A stretch of DNA of 64,000 bases, from assembly GCF_009729415.1 (NCBI RefSeq), contig NZ_MPKW01000027.1, forward strand, positions 124,001 through 188,000, written 5' to 3'. Below the pieces are notes generated by a model. That model did not search any database. It was not told where the DNA came from and saw only the letters and a list, made by a program, of their open reading frames with translations. Every line of letters starts with the position of its first letter. The stretch's first letter is position 1. The stretch is from Mycolicibacterium sp. CBMA 234 (lineage in GTDB: Bacteria; Actinomycetota; Actinomycetes; Mycobacteriales; Mycobacteriaceae). The position numbers and the translations under genes are program-made. Of the stretch, positions 60,899 to 64,000 are shown piece after piece.

Positions 60899-61756
60899 TC
60901 AGCCACCGAACCGAGCGCCGGACACGACGCCCCACAACGCCATGGTGAGCAACATGTTCACGATCACGACGGTGGTGACGCTGGCCCGCATCGCGCGGCC
61001 GGCGGCCACTCCCACGCCGGCCGGGCCTCCGCTCGCGAAGAATCCGTAGTAGCACTGGATGGTTGAGGAGATGAACACGAAGACAACGGATTTGATGGTC
61101 GCGTAGATCACGTCGCGGGGCTCGAGGAACATGGAGAAGTAATGCAAGTAGGAGCCGGAGGACTGTCCTGCCACCACACTGACGAGCTGGCAGGCAACGT
61201 AGGCCAGGGCGAGCGCGGCCAGAAACAGTGGTACGACGGCCATGATCGAGGCCACCACTCTGGTGCTCACGAGGTAGGGGATGGGGTTGATCGATAGCGA
61301 CTCCATCGCATCGATTTCGTCGTTGATCCGCATTGCGCCCAGTTGTGCGGTGAACCGGCATCCGGCTTGGGCGATGAACGCCATGGCGATCATCACGGGA
61401 GCGAGTTCGCGAGTCGTGGCGAACGAGGAGACCAGCCCGGTGGCAGGGCCGAGGCCGAGTAGGTTCATCGCATTGAAGCCTTCGACCGCGACCAGCGCTC
61501 CGGCTGTAATACCCAGCACTGCAGCGACATTGAGGGTGCCGCCACCGACGACGACGGACCCGTTGCCCCACGTGATATCGGCCAGGTGTCGCAGCAGTTC
61601 GTGGCGACATCGCAACCACATGGTGGGCAGCGCGACCAGGACCCGGCCGAAGAACTCGACCAGGTGTCCGGTTCTTGCCGCGCTGCCGATGGCACGGTGG
61701 CCAATTCGAATGGCCGGTAGGCTGCCCGGCGGTGTGAATGTCGATGGGGCGGCCAT
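60899..61756 (-). CDS. yrbEB: YrbE permease B
   Basis: 285 residues, MlaE/YrbE family. The motif APVMIAMAFIAQAGCRFTAQ, LGAMRINDEIDAMESLSINP is the EQ-loop region that couples to the MceG/Mkl ATPase, which is encoded elsewhere. About five membrane helices. It pairs with YrbEA. Confidence 0.93.
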   Translation of the reverse strand: MAAPSTFTPPGSLPAIRIGHRAIGSAARTGHLVEFFGRVLVALPTMWLRCRHELLRHLADITWGNGSVVVGGGTLNVAAVLGITAGALVAVEGFNAMNLLGLGPATGLVSSFATTRELAPVMIAMAFIAQAGCRFTAQLGAMRINDEIDAMESLSINPIPYLVSTRVVASIMAVVPLFLAALALAYVACQLVSVVAGQSSGSYLHYFSMFLEPRDVIYATIKSVVFVFISSTIQCYYGFFASGGPAGVGVAAGRAMRASVTTVVIVNMLLTMALWGVVSGARFGG

Positions 61757-61759
61757 GAG

Positions 61760-62629
61760 TCAGAGCGCTTGCTGCGGGAACACGAGGACGTACAGCTCGC
61801 TCATGAGGACATTGACGATCATCATCAACAGGACCGATTCGACCACTGCCGCGTTCACTGAATTGGCGACGCCCGCAGGACCGCCTTTGGTGGCTAATCC
61901 CTTGTGGCAGCTGATCACAGCCACGATGACACCGAACACCACGGCCTTGACGATGGCGAGCGCGAGATCGCCGACGGTCGCGAACGACGAGAATGTCGCA
62001 ATAAATGAACCGGCGGTGCCGTCTTGCAAGTACACGTTGAACAGGTAGCTGGCTACGTAGCCGACGAAGCTGGTGACCCCGGTGAGCAGTACCCCGACGA
62101 GCACTAGTGCCGCCAACCGTGGCACGACTAGGCGTCGGATTGGGGAGACCCCCATGACCTCCAACGCCTGGATTTCCTCTCGCATGGTCCGGGCGCCGAG
62201 ATCGGCGCAGACCGCCGAGCCGACCGCGGTCGCGAGCAGCAGCGACGCGACCAGCGGGGCGCCTTGCCGGATCACCACCATCCCTGTCGCGGCGCCCGAC
62301 AGTGATGATGCGCCGACCTGCCCGGCCAGCAGTGCGAACTGAATCGACAACGTCACACTGATCGGAATGGTCACCAAAACTGTTGGAGTGAAGGCAGTTC
62401 CAGCCATGAATGCGGCTTGGTCGATGAACTCTCCGAGGTGAATTCGACCGCGGACCAGGTCGACGAACAGGTGCCGAAGCGCTTGTGCGCCGAGCAGCAG
62501 CTGTTCCCCGACGGTGTTGAGCGAGGCAAGGGGATGGTCCCGGGCATAGCGCCGCAGCCAGCCGACAAACTCACTCGCGGCGCCACGCGGAGGCGTCGCG
62601 GCGACTCCCAACCGGGCTAGGTCAGTCAC
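61760..62629 (-). CDS. yrbEA: YrbE permease A
   Basis: 289 residues. Conserved GAPLVASLLLATAVGSAVCA, DLGARTMREEIQALEVMGVS forms the coupling helix, and KGLATKGGPAGVANSVNAAV is near the end. It heads the mce block, 137 bp after the AveC-like genes. No ATPase gene is in the window; in mycobacteria one MceG serves all loci. Confidence 0.93.
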   Translation of the reverse strand: MTDLARLGVAATPPRGAASEFVGWLRRYARDHPLASLNTVGEQLLLGAQALRHLFVDLVRGRIHLGEFIDQAAFMAGTAFTPTVLVTIPISVTLSIQFALLAGQVGASSLSGAATGMVVIRQGAPLVASLLLATAVGSAVCADLGARTMREEIQALEVMGVSPIRRLVVPRLAALVLVGVLLTGVTSFVGYVASYLFNVYLQDGTAGSFIATFSSFATVGDLALAIVKAVVFGVIVAVISCHKGLATKGGPAGVANSVNAAVVESVLLMMIVNVLMSELYVLVFPQQAL

Positions 62630-62667
62630 CGGCGCTCCGCCGTCGACATCCAGCCATTTCTACCGCC

Positions 62668-62726
62668 TCACTAACGTTACAGTGAATCAAAAGTAGTTCA
62701 TTGACCGTGAATCAAGCAACGATTCA
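62668..62726 (-). promoter_or_regulatory. Repeat-rich region upstream of yrbEA
   Basis: The 137-bp gap holds TCACT/AGTGA around TAACGTTA (62668-62685), two direct GTGAATCAA (62682-62690, 62707-62715) and a dyad TGAATC-N7-GATTCA (62708-62726). These suggest an operator for a TetR- or GntR-type regulator, and that mce has its own promoter. Confidence 0.45.
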
Positions 62727-62766
62727 GTGGGCTTGCCCGTCGGTCGGTTACCTAGGGTTGGTGCAG

Positions 62767-63621
62767 TTAGACAGTCGCCGGCGCGGCATCCACCTGTGAA
62801 TGCCGGCCTTGGCCGCTATCTGACTCGCGGTCGTGCCGGTACCGTCTCGCCGTCGGCAGATGGAGCGCGGCGACGGCCACGCCGCCATTCAGGATCGAAG
62901 AGGCCACTGCGGCAGCCCAGAACACCGGCGTCGATGCTTGCTCTTGGATCGCAAGGAAATTCGGCCAGGTGCAGGACAAGACGTAACCGAGGTAGAGCAT
63001 CCCGACCGCGAACGGAACGATCGCCCAGCGCCAGCCGCGAAGGTGGGGCACCAGGGCCGCCAGCGCGACGCCGATGACGGCGAACATTCCGGCGTTCTGG
63101 ACCAGGCTGGGGAGTGGAACACCGAAGATCGCAGCGTGGTTTCCGTAGTAATTCATCACCCCGAAGTGCACGCAGAGCATCTCCATCGGACCCTCGGTCA
63201 GGGACATTGCGGCAAACAACCCCAGCGTCTTGGCGGCCGACAACCCGGCGATGACGAACCGATAGCTGATGTACGCGGTGACCCCGATTTGTACCCACGC
63301 GAACACGATCATGAGTGCCATCGGTCGTCCCACCACGGTCAGGAGTTGAACGGGTAGGTCGTACGGATACCACGTGGCCATGATGGTGTCGTAGGTCGGT
63401 TCGACAGCGAAAGCGCCAAAAGTGGCACCTCCCAGTATCAATAACGTCAGCAGCGGGCTTCGCGTGCGCCATGCATCGATGACCGCGTACACCACCATCG
63501 CAATGGTGGCGACACCGAGGAAGATCAGAAAGGTCCAGGCAAAAGACTGGTTCGCGTGCAGATCGACCGGTGGCGGGATGACTCCTGGGCCGGCTGCGAT
63601 GAGGTGTCGTTGCGGGTAAAT
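62767..63621 (-). CDS. AveC-like membrane protein, likely ATT start
   Basis: 284 residues with about seven hydrophobic segments (AWTFLIFLGVATIAMVVYAV, LLTLLILGGATFGAFAVEP, PMALMIVFAWVQIGVTAYIS and others). SLTEGPMEMLCVHFGVMNYY and SLVQNAGMFAVIGVALAALV resemble the actinobacterial AveC-like (spirocyclase-type) family; this assignment is from memory and moderate. The frame has no ATG, GTG or TTG between the upstream gene and the first helix. A perfect AAGGAG (63628-63633) stands six bases before ATT at 63621-63619, so ATT is the probable start. The function in the mce locus is unknown. Confidence 0.6.
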   Translation of the reverse strand: MYPQRHLIAAGPGVIPPPVDLHANQSFAWTFLIFLGVATIAMVVYAVIDAWRTRSPLLTLLILGGATFGAFAVEPTYDTIMATWYPYDLPVQLLTVVGRPMALMIVFAWVQIGVTAYISYRFVIAGLSAAKTLGLFAAMSLTEGPMEMLCVHFGVMNYYGNHAAIFGVPLPSLVQNAGMFAVIGVALAALVPHLRGWRWAIVPFAVGMLYLGYVLSCTWPNFLAIQEQASTPVFWAAAVASSILNGGVAVAALHLPTARRYRHDRESDSGQGRHSQVDAAPATV

Positions 63622-63650
63622 GGAAGTCTCCTTGCTGTTTGATGCGGCGG

Positions 63651-64000
63651 TCAGGCCGGGGTTGCCGATACGGCGTTGGATATCAATGGGTTTCGAACGG
63701 ACGCTGTCGCAGCACCAGTGCGGTAGCCCTTGGCGATATCGGTGTAGAGCGCGGCGATGGCGACGCCTCCGTTGAGGACGGTGGATATGGCTGCCGCAAT
63801 CCAGAAGGGGATCGGTGCGAATTGGCCGTGGATGGCATAGAAGCTCGGCATCGTGCAGGCCACAACGTAGGCCATGAAAACCATTGGGGGCACTAACGGA
63901 ACGATCACCCAGGTCCATCCGTGAAGCTTCGGGACGAGCCAGGCCAGGGCAACGCCGATCAGGACGAACATGCCGGCGTTCTGCACCAGCGTGGACAGCG
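63651..64000 (-). CDS. AveC-like membrane protein, C-terminal part (cut by window end)
   Basis: The last 116 residues of a paralogue of the next gene: LSTLVQNAGMFVLIGVALAW, ALYTDIAKG and VLNGGVAIAALY align with SLVQNAGMFAVIGVALAAL and ILNGGVAVAALH. Three membrane helices are visible. Its stop is 29 bp before the start of the downstream copy, so the two are a tandem duplication in one transcript. Confidence 0.75.
   Translation of the reverse strand, partial: LSTLVQNAGMFVLIGVALAWLVPKLHGWTWVIVPLVPPMVFMAYVVACTMPSFYAIHGQFAPIPFWIAAAISTVLNGGVAIAALYTDIAKGYRTGAATASVRNPLISNAVSATPA

Noticed and set aside
1..64000. Search for CRISPR, tRNA, rRNA, transposase or phage genes
   Set aside because: No regularly spaced repeats, cloverleaf, or recombinase motifs were seen by eye; a covariance-model scan was not possible.

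Overview
The window is high-GC chromosomal DNA from a mycobacterium, most likely a rapid-growing Mycolicibacterium-type species. This is inferred from gene content and order, since no rRNA is present. The gene order follows Mycobacterium tuberculosis Rv0181c to Rv0214: pirin, sigG, the Rv0183 monoacylglycerol lipase, Rv0184, Rv0185, the Rv0187 methyltransferase, ilvD, ricR, the Rv0192 L,D-transpeptidase, zmp1, Rv0199/Rv0200, Rv0201c, mmpL11, Rv0203, Rv0204c, Rv0205, mmpL3, Rv0207c, trmB, Rv0209, pckA and fadD4. Genes specific to this lineage interrupt this backbone.

Layout. 1-7.0 kb: 5' end of a pirin gene divergent from a MarR regulator, a small secreted protein, a LysR/MFS divergent pair, an SDR dehydrogenase, a DUF4349 lipoprotein between two copies of a terminator-like repeat, and an NDMA-type zinc alcohol dehydrogenase. 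7.2-13.4 kb: sigG, the MGL lipase, a lipoprotein hydrolase, Rv0184/Rv0185 homologues, a DUF4331 protein and an O-methyltransferase. 13.4-22.7 kb is accessory: two secreted proteins, a coupled flavin oxidase plus DAPG/phloretin-hydrolase-like pair, an SPW membrane protein, a hydrolase/saccharopine-dehydrogenase-like/PaaX cluster and an ankyrin protein. 22.9-30.4 kb: ilvD divergent from ricR with a clear copper-type operator, an L,D-transpeptidase, zmp1, omamA and its partner. 29.9-44.4 kb is the cell-envelope block: Rv0201c-mmpL11 with a CsoR-like palindrome upstream, two tandem hemophore-like proteins, an M23 lipoprotein, Rv0204c, Rv0205, mmpL3, Rv0207c, trmB and Rv0209. 44.6-51.3 kb: pckA, a DUF2236 oxygenase with a divergent TetR regulator, a cation exchanger and fadD4.

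51.3-64.0 kb is a complete extra mce locus on the minus strand. In transcription order it has two tandem AveC-like membrane proteins (one cut by the window end), yrbEA, yrbEB, mceA-F, two Mce-associated membrane proteins, a DUF2236 oxygenase and an SRPBCC protein. Most of its genes overlap by ATGA or GTGA. The reading proposed here is a lipid importer (YrbE permease plus Mce shuttle) coupled to an oxygenase that may act on the imported, possibly isoprenoid-like, lipid. The window also carries omamA (Rv0199), which in M. tuberculosis supports Mce transporters.

Two families of short intergenic palindromes (terminator-like CAAAACTGCCCC hairpins and GTGCGCAC/GATCGCG elements) recur through the window. 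No tRNA, rRNA, CRISPR array, transposase or phage gene was seen.
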